A stretch of 9,466 nucleotides of DNA from the NCBI GenBank assembly GCA_020846955.1, contig JADLCZ010000084.1:1-9466 (forward strand), given 5' to 3'. Numbering within the stretch: the first letter of the stretch is position 1; every line of letters begins with the position of its first letter. The stretch comes from Candidatus Nomurabacteria bacterium. GTDB taxonomy: Bacteria; Patescibacteriota; Minisyncoccia; Phycocordibacterales; UBA9973. Shown here in pieces: positions 1 through 6,997 of this stretch. Both the position numbers and the translations under genes were made by a program. The notes under the pieces were generated by a model. The model had not been told where the DNA came from. It was given only the letters and a program-made list of their open reading frames with translations, and made no database searches.

Positions 1-1121
1 AGATCTATGAATGGTGCGCTGTTGCATTCTATGACGCCACACCTTGGCTGGTCTTTCCACGATATACTTACATCATTCATAATAAAGTCTACTCCTATAA
101 GTGGGTCATTTACAGTTTCTGCAACTTTTTCCAATAGTGCTATGTTGTCGGGGTGCATATTATCAGTAACATCTGTTATGCCTCCACCGACTGCACGGCT
201 AGTCTTTTGCCCGAGTGTTACTAATTCATCTTTGGCAGGGATTGTTTCGTAAGTACGATTCCAATTTTTTAATTCGGCATCTACATCCTCACTTATTTCA
301 ATTTTGTGGAAGAGAGGTCCGGCACGGAGGGGATTTTTGTTTTCGATTTCTATTAGTTCTCGTATGTTGTGTACACCGTCACCCATAACCGCTGCTGGTT
401 CACGCCTGATCACACCCTCTAATTTTTTACCTATTAATATTCCACGATGGACAAAGCCTGTTAATTCTTCTTCGATCATAACAGTTGGGGAGAGCATTTG
501 AGCGTTTTTGAAACCAGCAATAAAAGAAGCCTCATCATTCTCGTGTGTATGCGTATGTCGGCTTCGTGAGCCAATATTTGGTTTGGTTATTAGAGGCTTG
601 CTAAGTTCTCTAAATATTTTCAAGCCTTCTTTCAAACTTCTGGTTACAGCACCATTGGCAATTGGAATCCCTGCCTTTTTAAAATGTTCCTTCATTTTGC
701 CTTTGTCATCCATCCAAGACAACCCTTTAGGGTCATATACTTGTGGACGAGGAAGAACATCAAAGAATCTCATATCTTTGTTTTTGTAGTATGAGAGAAA
801 AATATCTCCACCAATATTGAACATATGGAACTCTGTTAGGTCGATTCCGCGCTTTTTTGCTTCCTCCCACATGACTTTCGTCCTATAGCTATCTTTATCA
901 TTTGGTTCTTTTGTTATTGAGCCAAGACGTAAGAATGTCATAGTTTTGATAAATCCAGGGCCCATCCAGTCTAGAGATTTCTCAGGCATAATCCTTTCGA
1001 GTAGCATTGTCCATGGGTCGATAAATGATCCAAGTAGTACCGCAATATACGTAAATTTGTGATTGACTTGTGCACCTCCACAATCTTTACAATAATTTTT
1101 CTTCTTTTTATCTGTGTTCAT
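1..1121 (-). CDS. ATP-grasp ligase, cyanophycin-synthetase-like domain (partial, C-terminus beyond left edge)
   Basis: An uninterrupted reading frame of 373 codons runs from an ATG at 1121 off the left edge. A TAG lies two codons upstream, so this is the earliest possible start. Residues from about 136 onward resemble the ATP-grasp domain of cyanophycin synthetases: a lysine strand 'PLITKPNIGSRSR' near 176-188, an acidic hinge 'VMIEEEL' near 214-220, 'RREPAAVMGDGVHNIRELI' near 239-257, 'GGGITDVTDNMHPDN' near 312-326 and the metal-site strand 'GVIECNSAPF' near 362-371. Such enzymes use ATP to join a carboxylate to an amine through an acyl phosphate. The first ~135 residues are not recognised; they carry a CxxC pair (Cys11, Cys14). 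The substrate is unknown, and cyanophycin synthesis is not implied because the N-terminal part differs and the C-terminus is unseen. The gene follows comF by 19 bases on the same strand and is probably co-transcribed with it. Confidence 0.88.
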   Translation of the reverse strand, partial: MNTDKKKKNYCKDCGGAQVNHKFTYIAVLLGSFIDPWTMLLERIMPEKSLDWMGPGFIKTMTFLRLGSITKEPNDKDSYRTKVMWEEAKKRGIDLTEFHMFNIGGDIFLSYYKNKDMRFFDVLPRPQVYDPKGLSWMDDKGKMKEHFKKAGIPIANGAVTRSLKEGLKIFRELSKPLITKPNIGSRSRHTHTHENDEASFIAGFKNAQMLSPTVMIEEELTGFVHRGILIGKKLEGVIRREPAAVMGDGVHNIRELIEIENKNPLRAGPLFHKIEISEDVDAELKNWNRTYETIPAKDELVTLGQKTSRAVGGGITDVTDNMHPDNIALLEKVAETVNDPLIGVDFIMNDVSISWKDQPRCGVIECNSAPFID

Positions 1122-1140
1122 ATGCTACATCTTATAATAA

Positions 1141-1815
1141 TTAGTGGGCAACAGCAAATCCGACAACTTTTTTTGCACCTGACTTTTTCAATAATTTCAT
1201 TATTTCGTTGATTGTGCCACCTGTGGTTGTAACATCATCTACCACTACAACCGTCCGACCCTTAATTTTTTCCCTATTGTTGATAGTGAAGCACCCAATA
1301 ACATTTTTTAGTCGTTTGTTACGATTATTTATCTTGGCTTGGGGCAAGGTATCCTTAACTTTTGATATTATTTTATTTTCTAGTACGAATATTTTTTCTT
1401 TATCATTTCTTATTATACCCTTTGCTATAATTTCAGCTTGATTGTAACCACGCTCTTTGTATCTTTTGTGACTAAGGGGGACTGGGATAAGTAATATTTC
1501 GGAACCTTGCGAAAATGTATGAAGTTCGGCTATTTCTTCTATTAATCTCTCATATAAATATCCTCCAAGTATTAAACCAATATTTTGTTTCTTGTAATAT
1601 TTAAGTGAATGTAAAAGTTTCTTGATAATTGGTTCTTGATAATGGAAACATGCAAAAATATCGTTCATATTTTCTTGATCTGGATATTTCAGATTAGAAC
1701 TACAATCAAGACATAGTTCGAAACCTCTTTTTTGGCACTTTATACAATAGGTCGGGAAAAATAAATCCAAGAAGTAGTTTTTATATATTAAAAGGTTATT
1801 TTTTAACATATTCAT
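1141..1815 (-). CDS. comF: ComF family competence protein / phosphoribosyltransferase-like
   Basis: The 224-residue protein has the usual ComF layout and length. Four N-terminal cysteines (Cys24, Cys27, Cys35, Cys38) are spaced as a zinc-binding CxxC-x7-CxxC. The body contains 'PVPLSHKRYKERGYNQAE' in the region of residues 112-129, and the C-terminus has the PRPP-loop signature 'VVVVDDVTTTGGT' at 189-201. ComF proteins are cytoplasmic and are needed for natural transformation in several bacteria, where they are linked to handling of incoming single-stranded DNA. The exact activity here is not shown by sequence. The start at 1815 and a second ATG two codons in (1809) are both possible; neither has a Shine-Dalgarno sequence. 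The gene is divergent from the pilus operon, which supports a shared role in DNA uptake. It is followed by the ATP-grasp gene. Confidence 0.92.
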   Translation of the reverse strand: MNMLKNNLLIYKNYFLDLFFPTYCIKCQKRGFELCLDCSSNLKYPDQENMNDIFACFHYQEPIIKKLLHSLKYYKKQNIGLILGGYLYERLIEEIAELHTFSQGSEILLIPVPLSHKRYKERGYNQAEIIAKGIIRNDKEKIFVLENKIISKVKDTLPQAKINNRNKRLKNVIGCFTINNREKIKGRTVVVVDDVTTTGGTINEIMKLLKKSGAKKVVGFAVAH

Positions 1816-1826
1816 ATATATAGTCT

Positions 1827-1832
1827 ACTATA
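1827..1832 (-). promoter_or_regulatory. possible -10 box for comF
   Basis: TATAGT on the - strand lies 11 bases before the comF ATG at 1815, in the short divergent intergenic stretch. No -35 match is visible at 16-18 bases. A transcript from it would have a leader of only about five bases. The region is so AT-rich that such a match can occur by chance. Confidence 0.3.
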
Positions 1833-1836
1833 AATA

Positions 1837-1845
1837 TGTTATACT
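1837..1845 (+). promoter_or_regulatory. extended -10 promoter element for pilM operon
   Basis: TGTTATACT matches the extended -10 pattern TGnTATAAT with one mismatch. The expected start of transcription is near 1851-1853, a few bases before the ATG at 1857 and downstream of the alternative ATG at 1836. No -35 hexamer is evident, as is common for extended -10 promoters. If real, it would drive the pilM-to-pilB transcript with an almost leaderless 5' end. Confidence 0.45.
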
Positions 1846-1856
1846 ACATACCGTAT

Positions 1857-3005
1857 ATGAGTAATTTTTTAAAGACAGTGACCGACAGTTTGTCCTCGGT
1901 ATTTCATAAAGACACAGTTGATAGTGTGCTCGGTATTGACATTGGCTCATCATCTGTAAAGATAGTTCAACTCAAGAAGCATGGAGGCAAAGCAGTTTTG
2001 GAAACATACGGCGCATTGTCTCTCGGACCGTATGCAAATGCCGATATTGGAGCACTTACAAATCTACCTACCGATGTACTTGCAAAGGCACTAATAGATG
2101 TGTTAAAGGAATCAAACACGACTACAACAAATGGGGCACTAGCTATACCATCAATCGCATCGTTGATATTTATTATAACTTTACCTGGCAATATCAAAGA
2201 ATCAGATCTCGCAAATATTATACCCGTTGAAGCACGCAAGTATGTTCCTGTACCAATTGCTGAAGTTACTCTTGATTGGTGGATGTTACCAAATGAAGCT
2301 TTGATACAAGATGAATCAGTTGGTAGTAATCAAACCACTCCACAAACAGCTCAAAACTTACCTAATAATATCAATACAGAAGTATTGGTAGTAGCAATCC
2401 ACAATGATACCCTTGCAAAATACCGCGAATTGTTAACAGCATCAAATATTAACTCACACTTTTTTGAAATGGAAATATTTAGTGCAATAAGGTCCTCATT
2501 TAACTACGAGCTTGCACCAGTAGTGTTTATAGATTTCGGCGCATCAAAAACAAAGGTTACAATTATTGAATACGGTATTGTAAAATCATTTCATATTATC
2601 AACCGTGGATCATATGATATAACAAAAAATATCTCAACATCACTCTCGATACCTTTCAAAGAGGCAGAGGACTTGAAAAGGTCTGTTGGTATGTCATCAA
2701 ATGCAAATCAAAATGTAGCTCAAATAGTACAGATCTCGATAGATTATATACTAGCAGAGAGTTATGCTATTGTACTTGCTTATCAGAAGAAGTATAATAA
2801 AGCTATAAGTAAAGTTATTATGATGGGAGGAGGTTCCCAGACGCTTGGGTTGAAGGATAAAGTTTCTGAAGTTTTTTTTGTCGAGGTTATGTATGCTGAC
2901 CCATTTACCAAAACTGAGGCCCCAGCATTCCTGGAACCTATTCTCAAGCAAAGTGGCCCAGAATTTGCTGTTGCAATAGGACTTGCATTAAGACAACTCT
3001 CATAA
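1857..3005 (+). CDS. pilM: Type IV pilus assembly protein PilM (actin-like ATPase)
   Basis: PilM is the cytoplasmic actin-fold protein that binds the N-terminal tail of PilN and links the motor side to the membrane alignment complex. Numbered from the upstream ATG at 1836 (389 residues), the three actin-type nucleotide motifs are visible: 'GIDIGSSSVKIVQL' from residue 33, 'VVFIDFGASKTK' at 229-240 and 'MMGGGSQTLGL' from 329. An N/Q/T-rich insert at about 158-180 is probably a surface loop. I prefer the ATG at 1857 (MSNFLKT..., 382 residues) because an extended -10 box overlaps the codons just after the 1836 ATG, so the upstream start would not be transcribed from it. The start at 1836 cannot be excluded. 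It is the first gene of the pilus cluster and is followed after 12 bases by pilN. Confidence 0.93.
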   Translation: MSNFLKTVTDSLSSVFHKDTVDSVLGIDIGSSSVKIVQLKKHGGKAVLETYGALSLGPYANADIGALTNLPTDVLAKALIDVLKESNTTTTNGALAIPSIASLIFIITLPGNIKESDLANIIPVEARKYVPVPIAEVTLDWWMLPNEALIQDESVGSNQTTPQTAQNLPNNINTEVLVVAIHNDTLAKYRELLTASNINSHFFEMEIFSAIRSSFNYELAPVVFIDFGASKTKVTIIEYGIVKSFHIINRGSYDITKNISTSLSIPFKEAEDLKRSVGMSSNANQNVAQIVQISIDYILAESYAIVLAYQKKYNKAISKVIMMGGGSQTLGLKDKVSEVFFVEVMYADPFTKTEAPAFLEPILKQSGPEFAVAIGLALRQLS

Positions 3006-3017
3006 TTTAAATGTAAT

Positions 3018-3794
3018 ATGGATAATTCACAATTTCAAACATCTTTTATACCAAAAAAACCAATCATGGACGAGCCATTGCGTCATGTTGCAAGACCCAT
3101 GCAAAGGTCAATTAGTATATTTACTGTTATCGCTATAGCATCTGTTGTTTTAGTAGGAGGAGCATATACGGGATTGTATTTTTATAAAATAAGCTTAACT
3201 GCACAAATAGAGAGCTCAAAGAAATCATTGGCGCTTGCAAAAGAGAGCTTCGAGCCCGAAACTATTGCTGATCTACAACTTTTCGATAAGCGTATTGCCG
3301 CTTCGAAGCAAGTATTAGCTTCGCATATTGTTGTGTCACCCTTTTTTGAATTATTGAATTCTCTTACACTACCATCTATACAATTTACAAAATTTTCAGC
3401 AGAAGGGGGTACAGATGGAGATAGTTTTGTGGTAAAAATGTCTGGTAATGCCAAGGATTATAAATCAATTGCAGTACAAGCTAGTTTATTTAATTCAAGT
3501 GCTGGTAAATATTTCAAAGATGTTGTTTTCTCCAACTTAACTCTTTCTGACGATAAAGACAAAAAAGGCTATGTCACATTCAATGTTTCTTTTGTTGTTG
3601 ATCCAGTACTCTTGTCTTACGAAAAGCAAATTCTTAAATACACAGAGAAAAATAAGGAAGTTACCAAACCAACACCAGCTAATGATTCTTTGCAGAGTAA
3701 TTTTATAAAAGATATTTTGCCAGAAGATAAGACAAACAATATTGTGGAAAAAGTAGTCGAGCCAAAAACAAATATTAATAAAATAAATCCATAA
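3018..3794 (+). CDS. pilN: Type IV pilus alignment protein PilN-like
   Basis: The 258-residue protein has a short cytoplasmic tail with 'FQTSFIPKKP' at 6-15, one membrane segment at about 32-56, a heptad-like helix after it (about 58-100) and a periplasm- or exterior-facing domain. A charged, low-complexity C-terminal tail begins near residue 205. This is the layout of PilN, whose N-terminal tail docks into PilM and whose outer domain pairs with PilO. The tail motif differs from the classical 'INLLP' of Proteobacteria but lies in the expected place. Identification rests on topology and on position between pilM and pilO, since PilN sequences diverge strongly. The C-terminal K/E/N-rich tail (about 50 residues) looks disordered and is longer than needed for the fold. 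One base separates the stop from the pilO ATG. Confidence 0.8.
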   Translation: MDNSQFQTSFIPKKPIMDEPLRHVARPMQRSISIFTVIAIASVVLVGGAYTGLYFYKISLTAQIESSKKSLALAKESFEPETIADLQLFDKRIAASKQVLASHIVVSPFFELLNSLTLPSIQFTKFSAEGGTDGDSFVVKMSGNAKDYKSIAVQASLFNSSAGKYFKDVVFSNLTLSDDKDKKGYVTFNVSFVVDPVLLSYEKQILKYTEKNKEVTKPTPANDSLQSNFIKDILPEDKTNNIVEKVVEPKTNINKINP

Positions 3795-3795
3795 T

Positions 3796-4404
3796 ATGCG
3801 CTCAATAATCCCAATTATAATTATATGTATAAGTATCGGAGCAGCATTCTTTTATGTTAAGCCAATTTATACCGATACGATGAGTTTGCGTACTGATTTT
3901 TCTTCTTACAGTACAGCATTAGCAAATTCAAAAAATTTGCAGAAAACTCGTGATACTCTAATAGCGTCTTATAAAGCAATATCCCCAGTTGACAAGGAGC
4001 GTATTAGTCGATTCTTGCCAAATACTGTAAATAATATTCAATTAATTCTCGAAATACAACAAATAGCAAATAAACATGGCTTGTCTATCCAAAATATCAG
4101 CTTTAAGCCCCCAGTAAATGATACAGTCAAAGAAGCTCCAGATACAAAAACTGCCGTCAAAACTACCAAAACAGCCAAGGTTAAAGATGTGGCTTTGTTC
4201 GGTACATTTGATCTAGAGTTTAGTACTCGTGCTGATTATGATACCTTTAGATTGTTTGTATCAGACTTGGAGCAAAATTTGCGATTAATAGACATTGTAA
4301 GTGTAGATTTTGTAGTTCCAGTACCATCTAAACAGATGATAGATGTTGATCCTAATATTTATGATTTTAGTTTAAAAATAAAAACATATTGGCTCAAGCA
4401 TTAA
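3796..4404 (+). CDS. pilO: Type IV pilus alignment protein PilO-like
   Basis: The 202-residue protein starts with a membrane helix at about 3-20, followed by a helical stretch (about 25-90) and a C-terminal region that would form the ferredoxin-like PilO domain. The segment 'LFGTFDLEFSTRADYDTFRLFVSDLEQNLRLIDI', spread over residues in the second half, is typical of PilO: a strand followed by a helix ending in an 'L..IRLIDI'-like strand. A K/T-rich linker near 112-130 separates the two halves. PilO pairs with PilN at the membrane and helps align the secretion motor with the fibre. The start follows the pilN stop by one base, with no Shine-Dalgarno, which suggests translational coupling. The assignment is strong from order and topology, moderate from sequence alone. 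Confidence 0.8.
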   Translation: MRSIIPIIIICISIGAAFFYVKPIYTDTMSLRTDFSSYSTALANSKNLQKTRDTLIASYKAISPVDKERISRFLPNTVNNIQLILEIQQIANKHGLSIQNISFKPPVNDTVKEAPDTKTAVKTTKTAKVKDVALFGTFDLEFSTRADYDTFRLFVSDLEQNLRLIDIVSVDFVVPVPSKQMIDVDPNIYDFSLKIKTYWLKH

Positions 4405-4411
4405 TAAATAT

Positions 4412-4825
4412 ATGAAACCAAGTATAAAAAAAATAATAATCATAGTAGCAGTTATTGCAGTGTTAGGTATTGCATATAAGTATTTTTTTGTGAAATCTGC
4501 TCCAGCGAAACCAACTTCCGCACTAACGTCTTCTAAGACAACAACAGCAAATACAAAAGTTACCTCAACAACAAACAAAAAAGTAGATAAGGATACAGAA
4601 TTTTTGACAACACTACTTTCGATTTCAAAAATAAATGTTGATGCTACCATTTTTGCAAGCCCATCATTTAATTCTCTTCAAGACAATAATGTACCGATAA
4701 AAAACGAGGAGACTGCTGGTAGAGTCAACCCTTTTGCGCCTTTTGAGATGCCAGAACAAAATATGACAGTAGAAACTACTAATACAAATGCATTAAAAGA
4801 AATTATTCCTACTAAAAAGAATTAA
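4412..4825 (+). CDS. PilP-position small membrane protein with NPFAPF motif
   Basis: The 137-residue protein has a positively charged start, one membrane helix at about 7-27, a Thr/Ser/Lys-rich linker at about 28-60, and a short conserved-looking block at 64-111 ending in 'GRVNPFAPF' (103-111). In Proteobacterial operons this slot holds PilP, a lipoprotein whose outer domain carries an 'RDPF' type motif and contacts the secretin. The motif and gene order suggest a distant PilP/GspC-like role, but there is no cysteine at all, so no lipobox, and no secretin gene is in the window. I infer that it joins PilN and PilO in the alignment complex. A specific function is not proven. One base separates it from pilB. 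Confidence 0.72.
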   Translation: MKPSIKKIIIIVAVIAVLGIAYKYFFVKSAPAKPTSALTSSKTTTANTKVTSTTNKKVDKDTEFLTTLLSISKINVDATIFASPSFNSLQDNNVPIKNEETAGRVNPFAPFEMPEQNMTVETTNTNALKEIIPTKKN

Positions 4826-4826
4826 T

Positions 4827-6557
4827 ATGCCATTTCTTGAACATTTAGTTAAAAAAGGTTTAATAACAGAGGCTCAAATATCCGAAATTATCCGATTAGC
4901 AGATGAGAAGTACAAAGGGGATGTAGATCAAGCACTCAATGATTTCAATATTGACAGCATACAACTGTTGGCGATTAGGGGAGTTTATTTTAATCTGCCA
5001 GTCAAAAATGTCGATCCGAAAAGTATAGCACCTGATATTTTCAAATATATTCCACTTGATTCTGCGTCTTTGTATAAATTTGCACCAATTGGAGTAACAG
5101 ATGGTGTTTTGGAAATTGGGGTAATAGACCCAGATAATATTCAGGCAATGGATGCTTTGCAATTTATTGCAGGCAAGATAAATATGCCATTTAAAGTATT
5201 TCTAATATCTCATGAGGCATTCAAGGGTATTTTAGATGCATACCGTGGTATTAGTGGGGAAGTGGATCAAGCATTATCAGAGCTCGATAAAGAAATTCTA
5301 GCGGAAAAAGAAACAGTAGATATTACTGAATCAAAAAATGACAATACTTTAAAAAAGGGCGAAGAAGAGAAAATAGTAGAGGACGCACCTATAATAAAGA
5401 TTGTCGCAGTTATATTGCGTAATGCTACTGAAGGTAATGCTTCGGATATCCATATAGAGAATGCGGGTGATAAAGTAAAGGTACGTTTCCGTGTAGATGG
5501 GATCCTGCATACATCTCTTGTATTACCAATATCTGTATATTCTGGAGTTGTAGCACGTATTAAAATTTTGGCCAAGCTTCATTTAGACGAAAAGCGTAAG
5601 CCCCAAGATGGAGGTTTCTCGGCAAAGATTGATGGACGCAAAATTGATTTCCGTGTATCCACGATGCCATCTTATTTCGGAGAGAAGATAGTTATGAGAA
5701 TCTTGGATTCTCAAAGGGGAGTCAAGCCACTAGAGGATTTGGATTTGTCACCTGAGAATTTGGCACTAATTCGGGAATCTATTAAACGCCCATATGGATT
5801 GATCTTGGTTACTGGCCCTACAGGATCTGGTAAAACTACCACACTTTACTCGATGCTCAATGAGCTAAATAAAGAAGAGCAAAATATTGTATCACTCGAG
5901 GATCCAGTAGAATACCAAATGCAAGGGATTAACCAATCACAAGTCCAGTCTGAAATAGGTTACACTTTTGCATCAGGATTACGCTCAATATTGCGTCAGG
6001 ACCCAAATGTTATCTTTGTCGGAGAGATTCGTGATAAAGAGACAGCAGAATTGGCCATTCAAGCATCACTTACAGGCCACTTAGTATTTTCTACATTACA
6101 TACCAATAGTGCAGTTGGCGCTATACCACGCTTAGTAGATATGGGAATTGATCCATATTTGATTTCACCAACTATTATTTTAGTTATTGCTCAAAGGTTG
6201 TCTCGCCGTATTTGCCCAAGTTCAAAAAAGCCAATCGAGATGGATGATGCTATGAAAGTAATGATAGAAAAACAATTTGCTGATTTGGATCCACAATACA
6301 AGTCCAAATTTGATTTAACAGGTGCATTAAATGAGGCTGTTGCCAGTCCTGAATGCCCAAGTGGGACTCGGGGTAGAGTATCGGTTTTTGAAATGTTCAA
6401 AGTGGATAAGGAGATGCAAAGTGTGATTTTAAAGAACCCTATAGAGAGCGAGATTTACAGGATAGCAAGAGCAAATGGTATGATTACAATGCGTGAAGAT
6501 GCTATTATTAAGAGTATAAAAGGTTCGGTACCGTTTAAAGAAATTTATAATTTATAA
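4827..6557 (+). CDS. pilB: Type IV pilus extension ATPase PilB (GspE/T2SSE family)
   Basis: The 576-residue protein has full family length. Residues 1 to about 150 form the GspE N-terminal (MshEN-like) domain, and a charged linker spans about 150-180. The ATPase core carries the Walker A 'GPTGSGKTT' at 330-338, the Asp box 'SLEDPVEY' with Glu358/Asp359, Walker B 'VIFVGEIRD' at 395-403 with Glu400, and the His box 'GHLVFSTLHTN' at 417-427. PilB hydrolyses ATP as a hexamer under PilC to push pilin subunits into the fibre. The metal-binding tetracysteine motif after the His box is degenerate: only Cys463 ('RICPSS') and Cys510 ('ECPSG') remain, where the family usually has two CxxC pairs. A GspE identity is the alternative, but pilM and pilT in the same cluster favour a pilus. 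The stop is followed by a 43-base promoter-like gap. Confidence 0.95.
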   Translation: MPFLEHLVKKGLITEAQISEIIRLADEKYKGDVDQALNDFNIDSIQLLAIRGVYFNLPVKNVDPKSIAPDIFKYIPLDSASLYKFAPIGVTDGVLEIGVIDPDNIQAMDALQFIAGKINMPFKVFLISHEAFKGILDAYRGISGEVDQALSELDKEILAEKETVDITESKNDNTLKKGEEEKIVEDAPIIKIVAVILRNATEGNASDIHIENAGDKVKVRFRVDGILHTSLVLPISVYSGVVARIKILAKLHLDEKRKPQDGGFSAKIDGRKIDFRVSTMPSYFGEKIVMRILDSQRGVKPLEDLDLSPENLALIRESIKRPYGLILVTGPTGSGKTTTLYSMLNELNKEEQNIVSLEDPVEYQMQGINQSQVQSEIGYTFASGLRSILRQDPNVIFVGEIRDKETAELAIQASLTGHLVFSTLHTNSAVGAIPRLVDMGIDPYLISPTIILVIAQRLSRRICPSSKKPIEMDDAMKVMIEKQFADLDPQYKSKFDLTGALNEAVASPECPSGTRGRVSVFEMFKVDKEMQSVILKNPIESEIYRIARANGMITMREDAIIKSIKGSVPFKEIYNL

Positions 6558-6564
6558 TTATAAA

Positions 6565-6593
6565 TAGTCAAATCTTTTATAATGTAATATAAT
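6565..6593 (+). promoter_or_regulatory. promoter-like site before the receiver gene
   Basis: TAGTCA (6565-6570, four of six matches to TTGACA) is followed after 17 bases by a perfect TATAAT (6588-6593). Transcription would start at about 6600-6601, on the A of the receiver ATG, giving a leaderless transcript. A second perfect TATAAT at 6578-6583 lacks a good -35. This is the largest gap inside the pilus cluster (43 bases) and suggests an internal promoter for the receiver gene, pilT and pilC. AT-rich composition makes chance matches possible. Confidence 0.45.
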
Positions 6594-6600
6594 AAAAATA

Positions 6601-6996
6601 ATGGAAATAAAGAAAAAAATTTTTATAATAGATGATGATATATTCCTTCTGGATATGTATGCACTTAAATTCAACCAGTCGAATTTCGAAGTCGAGATAG
6701 CTCTTGGACCAATAAAAGCGTTGGAGAAATTTCATACTGGTTACAGTCCAGATGTAATATTACTTGATATTATTATGCCAGAGATGGATGGTTTTGAACT
6801 ACTTGAAAAAATGCGAGACGAAAAATTAGTTCCAAATAGTATCCGTGTTATTTTGTCTAATCGTGGACAGCAGTCTGATATTGCTCGTGGAGAGGCACTT
6901 GGAGCACAAGGTTATATAGTAAAGGCAAATAGTACACCATCTGAAGTCGTAATGAAAGTTACCGAGATTATAAATAAAGTAAATTTAGTAGTATAA
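6601..6996 (+). CDS. Stand-alone response regulator receiver protein
   Basis: The 131-residue protein is a single CheY-like receiver with no output domain. The acidic pocket is Asp11-Asp12-Asp13, the phosphoacceptor is Asp56 in 'VILLDIIMPEMDGF', Ser86 stands at the usual Thr/Ser switch, and Tyr105 and Lys108 sit in 'GYIVKA'. All residues for phosphorylation are therefore present. It lies between the extension ATPase pilB and the retraction ATPase pilT, with one base before pilT, so it may control pilus extension versus retraction by protein contact, as CheY-like PilG/PilH do in Pseudomonas. No histidine kinase is in the window. The partner is unknown and the pilus role is inferred from position. 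Confidence 0.92.
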   Translation: MEIKKKIFIIDDDIFLLDMYALKFNQSNFEVEIALGPIKALEKFHTGYSPDVILLDIIMPEMDGFELLEKMRDEKLVPNSIRVILSNRGQQSDIARGEALGAQGYIVKANSTPSEVVMKVTEIINKVNLVV

Positions 6997-6997
6997 T

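Noticed and set aside
7..789. Several + strand open frames of 65-93 codons in the first 800 bases
   Set aside because: They lie opposite a continuous - strand frame with clear ATP-grasp motifs and show no family features of their own.
1..1121. Calling the ATP-grasp gene cyanophycin synthetase (cphA)
   Set aside because: Only the ATP-grasp part is similar. The N-terminal region differs, the C-terminal ligase domain of CphA is not visible, and such domains occur in ligases with other substrates.
1208..1441. A 77-codon + strand frame inside comF
   Set aside because: It is antisense to the conserved ComF phosphoribosyltransferase region and has no recognisable motif.
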